From: a virus
DNA: 32,503 nucleotides
Direction: 5' to 3' (one strand)
Virus record (IMG/VR): IMGVR_UViG_3300020204_000217
Span: 1-32,503 of that record
Both the position numbers and the translations under genes were made by a program. Shown here piece by piece: positions 6,934-14,825 of this stretch (position 1 is its first letter; each line of letters opens with the position of its first letter). Under the pieces are notes generated by a model. It worked only from the letters and a program-made list of their open reading frames with translations, was not told the origin of the DNA and searched no databases.

Positions 6934-7563
6934 TTAACTTTTCTTAGACTTTCCGTTTTTTGTATATTTTACTACTAATTTTTGTAAATTTTTTGGTAGT
7001 TGAGGTGGTTTATAAACTGGTTTTTTACTCTTATGATCTATTTGTCTTTCAAACTTACCTACTTCTCTCATAGGTTGTGTAGGATCATCAACCTCTTTAT
7101 TCATTAATTCAGCTTTAATTTGTTTGGATGGTTTATTATCTTTTTCAGGATCAACCATACTTTCATCAGCTAATTTATCACCTTTCTTACCACCTTCTTT
7201 GTCTTTACTATTTTCTACATTTTTATTGTATGTACTATCAACATAATTTAGTTCTTTTTCGTCTAGATACTCTTTAACAAACTTTATTAAATCCTCATAC
7301 TTTACATACAGTTTCTTAGTTCTATCTGTACCATCCTTAAATGCTTGTACATCATATATGTTATGGGCAATTGGTCTAATATTAATATGCAATGGTTCAC
7401 AATCACAAACATTATAGTTACCCTTATCATCCAAAACAACTGGTTTCTTAATCTCTTTAGCTAATTCTTCCATCATATCCGCCCAAGATTCTTTAGCGTT
7501 TGTATATTTTTGTTCTAGAGTTTCTTTGACAAGTTTATTTACCAGTTTTTTTGAGTATATCAT
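6934..7563 (-). CDS. Hypothetical lysine-rich protein
   Basis: I do not recognise this 209-residue protein. The first 110 residues look folded (mixed helix and strand: KEYLDEKEL, KKPVVLDDKGNYNVCDCEPLHINIRPIAHNIYDVQAF); the region from about 115 to 175 is charged and low in complexity (many K, D, E), and the tail is basic (QKLVVKYTKNGKSKKS). A Cys-x-Cys near residue 53 is the only cysteine site. It is upstream of the XhlA-like gene and likely in the same transcript. The leader contains three copies of a TATAAATA-type octamer on the plus strand (7573-7600). A virion or assembly role is possible but not shown. Confidence 0.7.
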   Translation of the reverse strand: MIYSKKLVNKLVKETLEQKYTNAKESWADMMEELAKEIKKPVVLDDKGNYNVCDCEPLHINIRPIAHNIYDVQAFKDGTDRTKKLYVKYEDLIKFVKEYLDEKELNYVDSTYNKNVENSKDKEGGKKGDKLADESMVDPEKDNKPSKQIKAELMNKEVDDPTQPMREVGKFERQIDHKSKKPVYKPPQLPKNLQKLVVKYTKNGKSKKS

Positions 7564-7608
7564 AGTTCTTTATATAAATAGTGACTTATAAATAAATATA
7601 AATAAAAA

Positions 7609-7634
7609 CAAACACATCTTTAATAATGTGCTCA
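7609..7634. terminator. Terminator after the ribonucleotide reductase gene
   Basis: Minus strand: AGCACAT, 8-nt loop, ATGTGTT (7 bp with one wobble), then TGTTTTTATTT. The plus-strand reading also ends in a T-run, so it may work both ways. It is 21 nt past the stop at 7655. Confidence 0.6.
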
Positions 7635-7654
7635 TTTTTTATTATTAATAAATA

Positions 7655-9631
7655 TTACCTAATAGGACATATACCACCCTCACACTCAATACCTTGTAAT
7701 AATTCACCACTAGTACCAATACCAAGATTTGTAAGTGATTTAACCTTTTCTTTAGCCTTTAAATAGGTTTCTTTGTCAATTTCTTGATATGGAGCTTGTT
7801 TGAAACCATGTTTCTGTCTCAATAAGAAACTAACACTCTTAATATTATTCTTATAATTGTCTTTCAACCATTCTTTAAGAGTATTTAATTCGGATGGTTC
7901 ATAATATGCTGTAACACTCACCGCATTGTCACTCCACACTCGTTGAAGTTCTTTGACCATATCAAGTTGTTTAATAACACCCATATCGTTTGCTAAAACA
8001 GCTCCATCCGGAGTTTCACATGGGAAATACACAACTACAGTATCATGATTCTCGGTACCATCAAAATTCAACAAGAATTCAGTATGATAACCCAAGTCTT
8101 TACATATTTGTACCAACTTATCACTACTGCTCATACGAACGGTTCTCATATAATACTTACTATATGCTGGATGTACGCCTGGAGTAGCTCCCCCTAACAA
8201 ACTTAATGTACCACTTGGTTTAACGGTTGTAAGTTTAATACTTTCAGACCAACCACGTTCCTTACTCCATGCTCTATCAAACTTACGAAGTTCAACATAA
8301 CACTTATCTAACCATGGCAATTTATCAAGTGATTGACAAATGCCGGTGACACCCATACCAAGTCTCATATTCTTATGAACAATCTTATTGGTTTCTTCAT
8401 GAATAAACGGAAGTGCTGCAATAGCCTTTTGTGTCTTATATAATAATTTGGCACAATCATTTAGTTCTTCTTGTGAAGTAATATTGTTCAAATAAAGTTC
8501 ACAAAGATTACAACATTCATAATCACTCAAACTAATTTCTCCACACGGATTTGTACCAATAACATTATCAGTATCAGTTGGGTATAACTTGCTTTCCTTA
8601 AGAGGACCATCCTTTAAACGACCGTACTTTTGACTTAATGGTAAATTAAAGAAACCGTATGGTTCGCCGTTCGCGAATCCAGTATCTTTATTAATTTCGT
8701 AACCATTGGTCCAAAACTCATCAATAATGTGACTGTAATCATCAACATAAAGAGTATTGTTACTCATAGCACGCCAATTTGGCACATTGCCACTACTCCA
8801 ATTCTTAGCTCTTATATAAAGAATATCATCAGGATCACCCAAAGCAATTTCAGCACTTCTACGAACATTACCAGCAACAACTATGCTACCAATAATATTA
8901 CAAATATCAAGCACATCAATACTTCTAAGTTTCTTAGCTTCACGACTTTGGAAAATCTTTGTGATCTTTTCAATGCCATCAACCAAAATAGATGGACCGC
9001 TAGCTTTACCGCCGAAACCACTGATCTTTTCGCCAGCGCCTCGAATAAGAATGGTACTATATGTAAAACTTTTGCCAGTTACATAAAATGCTTCCAATAC
9101 ATTTGAAAGCAATTTTACCCAACCTTCTCTTGTATCAGGTACAATAAAATCAGCATCTTTAGTTGGTTGATGTGTTACATTTACATCCTTCTTAATTCTT
9201 GGAAGTTCATGTACATCTTCACGACGAATACTATATCCCACACCTCCACCCAACATTAGATTTTCAAACAAGAATAAAAATGCCTTAGGCTCTTTCATGC
9301 TTGTAAACCAACAATTTAGCAAACTATTTGCACCAAATCTATCAACGGTACTGGTACCAAGTTGCCACAACATTCTACCGGCAAAATTACACTTTAAATT
9401 AAAGACATAATCAAAAAGTCTTTCAGCTTCTTCTTTAGTGTATTGTGCACCAATCTTTTGCGCACCATTAATACATCTTTCAATGGTTTCATGCCATTCT
9501 TCTGTATTACCATCTTCTTTTAGTCTAGCATAGGTTCTTTTATAGACAATGTAACCTAAACCATTGAAACCCCAATTGGGTTGTTTTTTTGCATACTTCT
9601 TAACAAAATCTTTACTTAAAATATCACTCAT
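7655..9631 (-). CDS. nrdJ: Adenosylcobalamin-dependent ribonucleoside-triphosphate reductase (class II)
   Basis: A 658-residue monomeric class II ribonucleotide reductase of the Lactobacillus leichmannii RTPR type; it makes deoxynucleotides for phage replication using B12. Evidence: N-terminal PNWGFNGLGYIVYKRTYAR, NCWF (C107, first redox cysteine), NPCGEI at 361-366 (C363 thiyl-radical cysteine, E365), a second active-site cysteine among 373-377, PSGTLSLLGGATPGVHP (about 474-490), and the C-terminal reducing pair C650/C655 (Cys-x4-Cys) three residues from the end. The length is somewhat shorter than the L. leichmannii enzyme (739 aa), mostly in loops. A good AAAGG site precedes the ATG. No cobalamin riboswitch is apparent in the 117-nt upstream gap. 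The class and activity assignment are firm. Confidence 0.96.
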   Translation of the reverse strand: MSDILSKDFVKKYAKKQPNWGFNGLGYIVYKRTYARLKEDGNTEEWHETIERCINGAQKIGAQYTKEEAERLFDYVFNLKCNFAGRMLWQLGTSTVDRFGANSLLNCWFTSMKEPKAFLFLFENLMLGGGVGYSIRREDVHELPRIKKDVNVTHQPTKDADFIVPDTREGWVKLLSNVLEAFYVTGKSFTYSTILIRGAGEKISGFGGKASGPSILVDGIEKITKIFQSREAKKLRSIDVLDICNIIGSIVVAGNVRRSAEIALGDPDDILYIRAKNWSSGNVPNWRAMSNNTLYVDDYSHIIDEFWTNGYEINKDTGFANGEPYGFFNLPLSQKYGRLKDGPLKESKLYPTDTDNVIGTNPCGEISLSDYECCNLCELYLNNITSQEELNDCAKLLYKTQKAIAALPFIHEETNKIVHKNMRLGMGVTGICQSLDKLPWLDKCYVELRKFDRAWSKERGWSESIKLTTVKPSGTLSLLGGATPGVHPAYSKYYMRTVRMSSSDKLVQICKDLGYHTEFLLNFDGTENHDTVVVYFPCETPDGAVLANDMGVIKQLDMVKELQRVWSDNAVSVTAYYEPSELNTLKEWLKDNYKNNIKSVSFLLRQKHGFKQAPYQEIDKETYLKAKEKVKSLTNLGIGTSGELLQGIECEGGICPIR

Positions 9632-9748
9632 ACTGAAAACCTTTCTTTTGGGTAAAAAATAACTATCATTTAGAAAAATAAACTATTCTCACATTAATAA
9701 CATTTAAAAACTTTTTTTTATAACTTTTTAATTTTTGTTGACTATGAA

Positions 9749-11134
9749 TTATTCTTCATCTTCATCAACATTGTGAGCATTCCACTTGTTTTTAAGAACT
9801 TTCTTTACTTGATTCTCACCATCCATCATTTCATTCAGTACAGCAAGACCTTCACGACTATTCTCACCAAATATTTCAATCTGACCACAACCAGCATTCA
9901 TTTTGCTTGGAAATGTCAATCCATCTGGTCCGAAACGATTCTTGATTACATGAAATCGTGCAGTGTTAGCTTGTTTATCACCGACTTTACGACTTAAACT
10001 CAAAACAAAGTCAGCCGTCATAATCTTTCTATAACTGTCAGCAATGTTATTTGCCTGAATAATATCTTCCTCCATAGCAGCACGATTGCTTTGTGAAGCA
10101 CTCCAAATAGGAACTTGTAGTTCACCAGCGACTCCACGAAGTTCTTCATAAATACCACCAGCTTCACTATAACTATTACTGTTCTTCTCACTGTGTGCTG
10201 GACGAAGAATGTCAGCATAGTCAACAATGATCATATCTACTTTAGTACCAAGTACAGCAAGTCTTTCACAATGTGCCTTGAGACTATAAGCACTTACAGT
10301 CTTAATTGGAAAATATTTAATAACAAGTTTACCCGGAACTTCTGTAATCTTTTGTTTTACAATGTCAATGTTGTTTCGGATATTCTGGAAGTCAATACCA
10401 GTAAAACAACTATCATATCTCAAACCAACATAATTCTCATTCAACTCAAGTGTAAAATGTACAACATTCTTACCTTGTTTCATTGCTTCGGCACCCAACT
10501 TACTGAGTACCCAACTCTTACCACTACCAGCACAGGCAGTAATAATACCAAGTTCGCCGGGTCCAAGTCCACCATCCATAATCGTATCAATTTCTGTCCA
10601 ATTTGTTTTAACACAATTACGACTCATTACACTCATTCTTTTTTCAACATCTTCACTATATGCGTGACCGATGTTTCTTTCCATACCAGCTTTCATTGCG
10701 TGGTCAACAACACTCTTAATCTTTTCGTATTGACCGGTAGAAAGTAAGTCAGCGCTTTCAAAGATAGCATTCTTCAACTTCTGATTCTTACAGAACTCAA
10801 GAAATTGTTCCTTAATAAACTTCAAATCATTATCGTGTAACTTTTGATACACTAACTTTAGATTGTCAACAATAGACTTCTTAAGTACTTCATTTTCTAC
10901 ACTATCCAACTTAATCTTAAAGACAGTTAGAGTTGGTAGGTCTTTATATTGATTAAAATACTCAATACTTTCTTTGAGAATCCACTTGTGAGCATCACTC
11001 TCAAAGAATTCAGCTTCTACAATGTCATGAATCCGTTCAATAAAAGAACGATCAGACAGTAAACATGAAATACATTTAACTTGGAAGTCTAACCCGTATT
11101 TCTTAAGGTTATCAATAATTTGTTTATTCTCCAT
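9749..11134 (-). CDS. Replicative DNA helicase (DnaB / T4 gp41-like)
   Basis: A 461-residue RecA-fold helicase that unwinds DNA at the phage fork. An N-terminal helical domain (about 1-150) is followed by the core: Walker A ACAGSGKS (200-207), a conserved TLELNENYVGLRYD, Walker B MIIVDYADIL (301-310), SASQSNR (345-351) and a KNRFGPDG segment near 395-402. A charged tail ends in DEDEE. The size is like T4 gp41 (475 aa). The promoter at 11141-11168 ends 6 nt before the ATG and there is no Shine-Dalgarno, so the message may be leaderless. Its neighbours on the same strand (exonuclease, recombinase, SSB) form the replication module. No primase is seen in this window. Confidence 0.93.
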   Translation of the reverse strand: MENKQIIDNLKKYGLDFQVKCISCLLSDRSFIERIHDIVEAEFFESDAHKWILKESIEYFNQYKDLPTLTVFKIKLDSVENEVLKKSIVDNLKLVYQKLHDNDLKFIKEQFLEFCKNQKLKNAIFESADLLSTGQYEKIKSVVDHAMKAGMERNIGHAYSEDVEKRMSVMSRNCVKTNWTEIDTIMDGGLGPGELGIITACAGSGKSWVLSKLGAEAMKQGKNVVHFTLELNENYVGLRYDSCFTGIDFQNIRNNIDIVKQKITEVPGKLVIKYFPIKTVSAYSLKAHCERLAVLGTKVDMIIVDYADILRPAHSEKNSNSYSEAGGIYEELRGVAGELQVPIWSASQSNRAAMEEDIIQANNIADSYRKIMTADFVLSLSRKVGDKQANTARFHVIKNRFGPDGLTFPSKMNAGCGQIEIFGENSREGLAVLNEMMDGENQVKKVLKNKWNAHNVDEDEE

Positions 11135-11140
11135 AAAAAT

Positions 11141-11168
11141 AGTATAACTCTACACCGAAAATTTACAA
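11141..11168 (-). promoter_or_regulatory. Promoter with leaderless geometry for the helicase gene
   Basis: TTGTAA (11163-11168), 16 nt, TATACT (11141-11146), 6 nt, ATG at 11134. Confidence 0.5.
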
Positions 11169-11180
11169 CTTGTTATATGA

Positions 11181-12254
11181 TTATTGCACAAAACTATTAA
11201 GTTTTCCAAAACACTGATTTAACCAAATATGATAATTAGGGATATTTGCCCACATCTTGTCTTCTGTAATTAATTTGGTAAATCCCATCTTATCTATCTT
11301 TGGTACGGGCTTATTAATTATTTCTTCAATCCTTAACTGAGTAAAACTTTGTACTTGAGTGTTATGTAACTGCATTAATTCATAATTTCTTTCAAGCAAC
11401 AACTTACTGTTCAACACTCGTTCATAAATTTTATACTTGCTAATATTATTTTCAGCATAGTTATAAATTTGTTGTAAACACACTTGAGGTTCTTCTCCCA
11501 GAAATGGAAATGCTTGAATCACTCTCTTTAAGCCAACACCTTCCAAGCCGGGTATATTATCACTTGTATCACCTTCCATTATTCTATAGAAGATAAAGTT
11601 TTTGCAACTGATACCATACTCGTCTACGATTTCTTTACACCCAAAAATCTTTTTCTTTACCGGACTCCAAATACTAATCTTATCACTTGCTAATTGTAGA
11701 AAATCTTTATCAGTAGACATTATAGTAACGTTACTATCCTTAAATGTCTGCTTAGCAAGATAAGCAATAGTATCATCTGCTTCAACTTGATCCATTGACA
11801 TGACAGTGACAGGCAATACATCAAGATAATTTACTGTACGAATCAGTTCTTTCTTAAAATTCTGCGATTCTGTTAAACTATCGGATAGATCATCATAAGT
11901 TCTATTTAGTCTAATGTCAGTTTTTCTTCCATTCTTATAACCGGGATAAATCTTCCTTCTCTTTTGAGAACCACCTTTACCATCAAATACAATAATAACC
12001 CGTGTAGGATTTAATAGTTTAATTGCATATCCTACACTTTTGAGAAAACCGGCAATACCACCAGTATGAAGACCATCATCATTTAGTGATGGCACTGCCA
12101 TGAAACTACGAATATAGGTATTTAACTACAACCCGTCAACCAACAGGACATCGCTGTTAATCGACTTTTTAAGTCCTGTTGTGACGGAATCTCTTTCTAT
12201 ATTCTCAAATAAAGAGAATAGTTTCTTTCGTTCGTTTGGAGTAAAACCGTTCAT
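11181..12254 (-). CDS. 5'-3' exonuclease (FEN / T4 RNase H type) with in-frame TAG at codon 43
   Basis: A 5' nuclease that removes RNA primers and flaps. From ATG 12254 (2 nt after the recombinase stop) the frame reads 42 codons ending LLVDGL, then TAG (12126-12128), then TTA and NTYIRSFMAVPS without change of frame; the frame stays open to 11181. LLVDG carries the first catalytic Asp of the family and IRSF its conserved Arg. Further motifs: VIIVFDGKGGSQKRR, QVEADD, STDKDF and the H3TH loop DTSDNIPGLEGVGLK. Without recoding, only a restart at ATG 12101 (306 codons) would give protein, and it would lack the first Asp. A 6-nt bypass, readthrough, a natural mutation or a sequencing error are all possible; see findings. 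The family is certain, the expressed form is not. Confidence 0.85.
12123..12131 (-). other. Candidate translational bypass (or stop-readthrough) site: TTG TAG TTA
   Basis: Minus strand: Leu codon TTG (12129-12131), stop TAG (12126-12128), Leu codon TTA (12123-12125). One Leu tRNA (anticodon UAA) can pair with both Leu codons, so a peptidyl-tRNA could leave at TTG and land on TTA. That would give VDGLNTYIRSF, which restores the family spacing from Asp to Arg. Confidence 0.45.
12141..12181 (-). other. Perfect 9-bp hairpin upstream of the in-frame TAG
   Basis: Minus strand CAACAGGAC (12173-12181), 23-nt loop, GTCCTGTTG (12141-12149). The stem ends 9 nt before the TTG-TAG site, inside the coding sequence. 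It could be part of a recoding signal; in T4 gene 60 a 5' stem-loop helps bypassing. Confidence 0.5.
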
Positions 12255-12256
12255 TC

Positions 12257-13393
12257 TTATTCGTTACCAGCCGATTCTTCTTCAGTATCAACAGTAGCGT
12301 CTTCAACGATTTGACTATTTGGGTCTTTATATTTCATAACAACAGCATCACAAATCTTGAGATATAGTTCTTCTTTCAAAGCTGTATCAGATTGCATTGT
12401 GGATACGAAATCTTTGGATTGAAACTTCCATTCAGTACCATCATTTTTTCTGTAAGCGTAATAAGCGCCACCTTGTTTGATAATATTATTTTCTTTCAGT
12501 ACTTTGATCCAACTACTATAGTCAGCAATACCACTGTCAAAGTAGATTTCAAAGTTGGCCTGACGTTGAGGAGGCCCCATTCTGTTTTTGATAACAACCG
12601 CTTTACATTCATTACCAATAACTTCTTCAGCCTTTTTCAACTTACCAGTATTGTTCAAACGAACACGAACACTACAATGATACGCAAGTGCCTTACCACC
12701 ACTTACTACATACTTGTCACCAAATGCCATAGCATTTAGATTTTGACGAAGTTGGTTAGTAAATACAGTAAGAACCTTTTGACGACCAATCATGGTAGTA
12801 ATCTTACGCATCGCTTTACTGATAATAATACTCTTACCGGTTGCGAATCCATCCTTACCATGATCACTCTCTAGTTCCACCTTAGTTGATGCGGCTGCTA
12901 CAGAGTCAACAATAATTGTAAGGATACGATCCTTGTTGCTCTTACGAACAATTGCAATCATCTTTTCCATCTGAGCAAAAATATCTTCAACGGTTTCACA
13001 TTGAACATACAGCAACTTAGATAAATTTACACCAAGACTCTTCCAGAACTCAGGAGCTGCTGCATTTTCAGTGTCAATTACTACTGCAACTCCGCCTTTC
13101 TTTTGAGTATCAGCAACAACGTGAGCGGATACCAAACTCTTACCGGTACCTTCCAGTCCGTTGAATTCAACCATCTTACCAACAGGCAATCCTCCGTGAG
13201 GACGATTGCTAATTGCCAAATCTAAAATTGATGAACCGGTACTAATCCAATCAGTAATTTCGGCTGGATTTTCTTGTTCATCCAAGAAATAAGCAATCTT
13301 ACCACCATCTTTATTTGCTTTGTTCAACTCATCTGCTAACAATTCAATGAGTTCATCTCTCTGATTTTCTTTATTATTTTGTTTCTTTGCCAT
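12257..13393 (-). CDS. uvsX: RecA/UvsX-type recombinase
   Basis: Strand-exchange recombinase of the RecA family, about 378 residues from MAKKQNNKEN. Motifs: DWISTGSSILDLAIS and LPVGKMVEFNGLEGTGKS (Walker A), VVIDTENAA, LTIIVDSVAAAS (Walker B), LTVFTNQLRQN (L2 region). The acidic tail (DTEEESAGNE) resembles that of UvsX. The frame is open to a GTG at 13435, but that start lies inside a strong hairpin and would add a hydrophobic leader (EFLYFTGFLVIIV); ATG 13393 is preferred although no Shine-Dalgarno precedes it. TATAAT lies 4 nt before the ATG but has no fitting -35. It follows the SSB gene and precedes the exonuclease with a 2-nt gap, so these are one module. Confidence 0.93.
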   Translation of the reverse strand: MAKKQNNKENQRDELIELLADELNKANKDGGKIAYFLDEQENPAEITDWISTGSSILDLAISNRPHGGLPVGKMVEFNGLEGTGKSLVSAHVVADTQKKGGVAVVIDTENAAAPEFWKSLGVNLSKLLYVQCETVEDIFAQMEKMIAIVRKSNKDRILTIIVDSVAAASTKVELESDHGKDGFATGKSIIISKAMRKITTMIGRQKVLTVFTNQLRQNLNAMAFGDKYVVSGGKALAYHCSVRVRLNNTGKLKKAEEVIGNECKAVVIKNRMGPPQRQANFEIYFDSGIADYSSWIKVLKENNIIKQGGAYYAYRKNDGTEWKFQSKDFVSTMQSDTALKEELYLKICDAVVMKYKDPNSQIVEDATVDTEEESAGNE

Positions 13394-13410
13394 AACGATT
13401 ATAACTAGAA

Positions 13411-13440
13411 AGCCGGTGAAGTATAAAAACTCCACCGGCT
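13411..13440. terminator. Strong hairpin between the SSB and recombinase genes
   Basis: AGCCGGTG ... CACCGGCT, extended to 11 bp with one wobble, loop of 8 nt. The plus-strand reading is followed by a long T-rich run (13441-13454); the minus-strand reading has only TTTCTAGTT. For the minus-strand genes it is therefore a weak or partial terminator, or an end-protecting/processing hairpin that would let SSB be made in excess over the recombinase. Confidence 0.55.
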
Positions 13441-13452
13441 TATTTTTATTTT

Positions 13453-14295
13453 TTAGGAGTTAAACAAATCATCAAATGCTTGTGTAACATCGTCAGTTGC
13501 AGCTGACTTTGCTTTAACAGCACTTGGTGAAACAGCAGTCTTAACTGCCGGTGGCTTTGCCGCCACAGGTGTTGCAACTGCTTCAGACAGTTCAGTGTCA
13601 TCTTCAGCAACAACAGAAGTTGATTCCGTTTCAGCAGCTGGCTCTGGATTCAACCACTTGTCCATTACATCCTTGAGTTCATCGTAACTAAACTCAGGAA
13701 AAAGATCCAAAATGTTGACTTGACTCTTGAGTGCTTCAAGTAACTCAGCATTCTTTGGATCAACTGCGAGACTTACATTAGGCTTAACACGAATGTTGGT
13801 TTCTGGGAAACTCTTACCAGATTCATCTCCAGTCTTGAACTCAACAACGATATCACGACCACTTGTCAAATCAGTAATATCACCGAAATCGGGATCGCTG
13901 ATAATTGAAAGTAGTTCTTGATAAACCTGCTTACCAAATCCCCAGAACTTGACACCTTCATTTTCCTCACCACGAACGATGACAGGAGCAAATGTACGCA
14001 TCTTGGGTTCCATCTTACGACCCATCTTCCAATCTTCCTTATCACCAGTCTTCTTAAGACGGTTACTAAACTCAACGATTGGATCTGGACGACCAAAACT
14101 ATCAGGACTCAAATAAGTCTTTCCATTGATGTTATAATGAAACTTAAGTTCAATAAAAGGATTCTCAGGAACATACTTATAGGGAACAATACGAACAACT
14201 TGCTTACCCGGCTTGGGCTTCCAAATGAGATTGGACTTTTGATTTGTGTTTGAAAGAGAGCTCAAACGACTCTTTAATTTACTAATGTCTAGCAT
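13453..14295 (-). CDS. gp32-like single-stranded DNA-binding protein
   Basis: A 280-residue SSB of the T4 gp32 type, which coats ssDNA and coordinates replication and recombination. N-terminal basic/Ser segment LKSRLSSLS (like the LAST motif used for cooperativity in gp32), then an OB-fold core starting IWKPKPGKQVVRIVPYKYVPENPF, with FWGFGKQVYQELLSII and a long DNA-binding part; an Ala/Pro/Val-rich linker (about 215-265) leads to an acidic tip ending FDDLFNS for protein contacts. It has no Cys at all, so the zinc site of T4 gp32 is missing. It has a promoter (14381-14409) and a 79-nt leader made almost only of A and T with repeats (see 14296-14362), suggesting self-regulation as in T4. Confidence 0.88.
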   Translation of the reverse strand: MLDISKLKSRLSSLSNTNQKSNLIWKPKPGKQVVRIVPYKYVPENPFIELKFHYNINGKTYLSPDSFGRPDPIVEFSNRLKKTGDKEDWKMGRKMEPKMRTFAPVIVRGEENEGVKFWGFGKQVYQELLSIISDPDFGDITDLTSGRDIVVEFKTGDESGKSFPETNIRVKPNVSLAVDPKNAELLEALKSQVNILDLFPEFSYDELKDVMDKWLNPEPAAETESTSVVAEDDTELSEAVATPVAAKPPAVKTAVSPSAVKAKSAATDDVTQAFDDLFNS

Positions 14296-14362
14296 ATTTT
14301 AATTTATTAATTGTTTAATTGTTAATTAGTTAATTGATAATTACTTAATTCACTTAAATTAA
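14296..14362 (-). promoter_or_regulatory. A/T-only repeat leader of the gp32-like gene (possible translational operator)
   Basis: The leader is nearly all A and T and repeats AATTAA-type units about every 8 nt (seven or so copies, for example AATTAAG, CAATTAAC, TAATTAAC, CAATTAAAC). A perfect 7-bp inverted repeat, CTTAATT and AATTAAG, lies at its 5' end. T4 gp32 represses its own mRNA by binding an unstructured U/A-rich leader with a 5' pseudoknot; this leader has the same character. Confidence 0.45.
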
Positions 14363-14380
14363 GAATAACCAACTTCACTC

Positions 14381-14409
14381 AGTGTACCTTATGAGTATCA
14401 AAGTGTCAA
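14381..14409 (-). promoter_or_regulatory. Promoter of the gp32-like gene
   Basis: TTGACA (14404-14409), 17 nt, TACACT (14381-14386). Predicted start near 14374. Confidence 0.6.
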
Positions 14410-14426
14410 GTGGTTAATAATATATA

Positions 14427-14822
14427 TCAAGCTGATACTATAGAAAACAGTTTTAAAGGCACTACTTTTATCCCAATTTCATTGGTTAAAATAATACAAT
14501 CTTTATATAAATCCCATTGCAATTGATATGATTTATCGTATACTCCACCATTTTCTTCAGCTATGAGTTTGTTCATAGCATTCAGTGTATAAAGCGTATT
14601 TGTTTGCTTTTTACGATGTATACTGATTGTACCTTTATAACGATTATTTGGTTGACCTTTTAATATATTAAATGTGAGATACAACTCTTTTAGATTCTTT
14701 TCATTTACAAAAACAAATAATTTCCGGTCAACTAAATCATATTGACTTTTAACATCCTCTATAATTTGATTATAATTTAAGCTGTTAGCAAATGTACACA
14801 GCAATTGTTTTTGTTGTATCAT
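14427..14822 (-). CDS. Hypothetical 131-aa protein
   Basis: I do not recognise this gene. The protein is a mixed alpha/beta domain without cysteine motifs beyond one early Cys; RYKGTISIHRKKQTNTLYTLNAMNKLIAEENGG is the most distinctive part and looks like two strands followed by a helix. No signal or membrane segment. It starts 4 nt after the stop of the large gene upstream (14826), so the two are translated from one message. It ends with TGA. Small proteins of similar style accompany replication genes in marine T4-like phages, but I cannot name a function. Confidence 0.75.
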   Translation of the reverse strand: MIQQKQLLCTFANSLNYNQIIEDVKSQYDLVDRKLFVFVNEKNLKELYLTFNILKGQPNNRYKGTISIHRKKQTNTLYTLNAMNKLIAEENGGVYDKSYQLQWDLYKDCIILTNEIGIKVVPLKLFSIVSA

Positions 14823-14825
14823 GAT

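Noticed and set aside
9632-9748. A cobalamin riboswitch upstream of the B12-dependent reductase
   Set aside because: The gap is only 117 nt, AT-rich, and shows no B12-box or stable stems.
10193-10747. A 184-codon plus-strand open frame opposite the helicase gene
   Set aside because: Composition (His, Asn, Thr, Cys-rich with no domain pattern) is typical of antisense frames, and the helicase frame is certain.
12126-12128. General reassignment of TAG to an amino acid in this phage
   Set aside because: All other long genes are intact without internal TAG, so a code change would have to concern one codon in the window; a local event is simpler.
13394-13435. GTG 13435 as the start of the recombinase gene
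   Set aside because: It falls inside the hairpin, lacks a ribosome site and would add a hydrophobic leader not seen in RecA or UvsX proteins.
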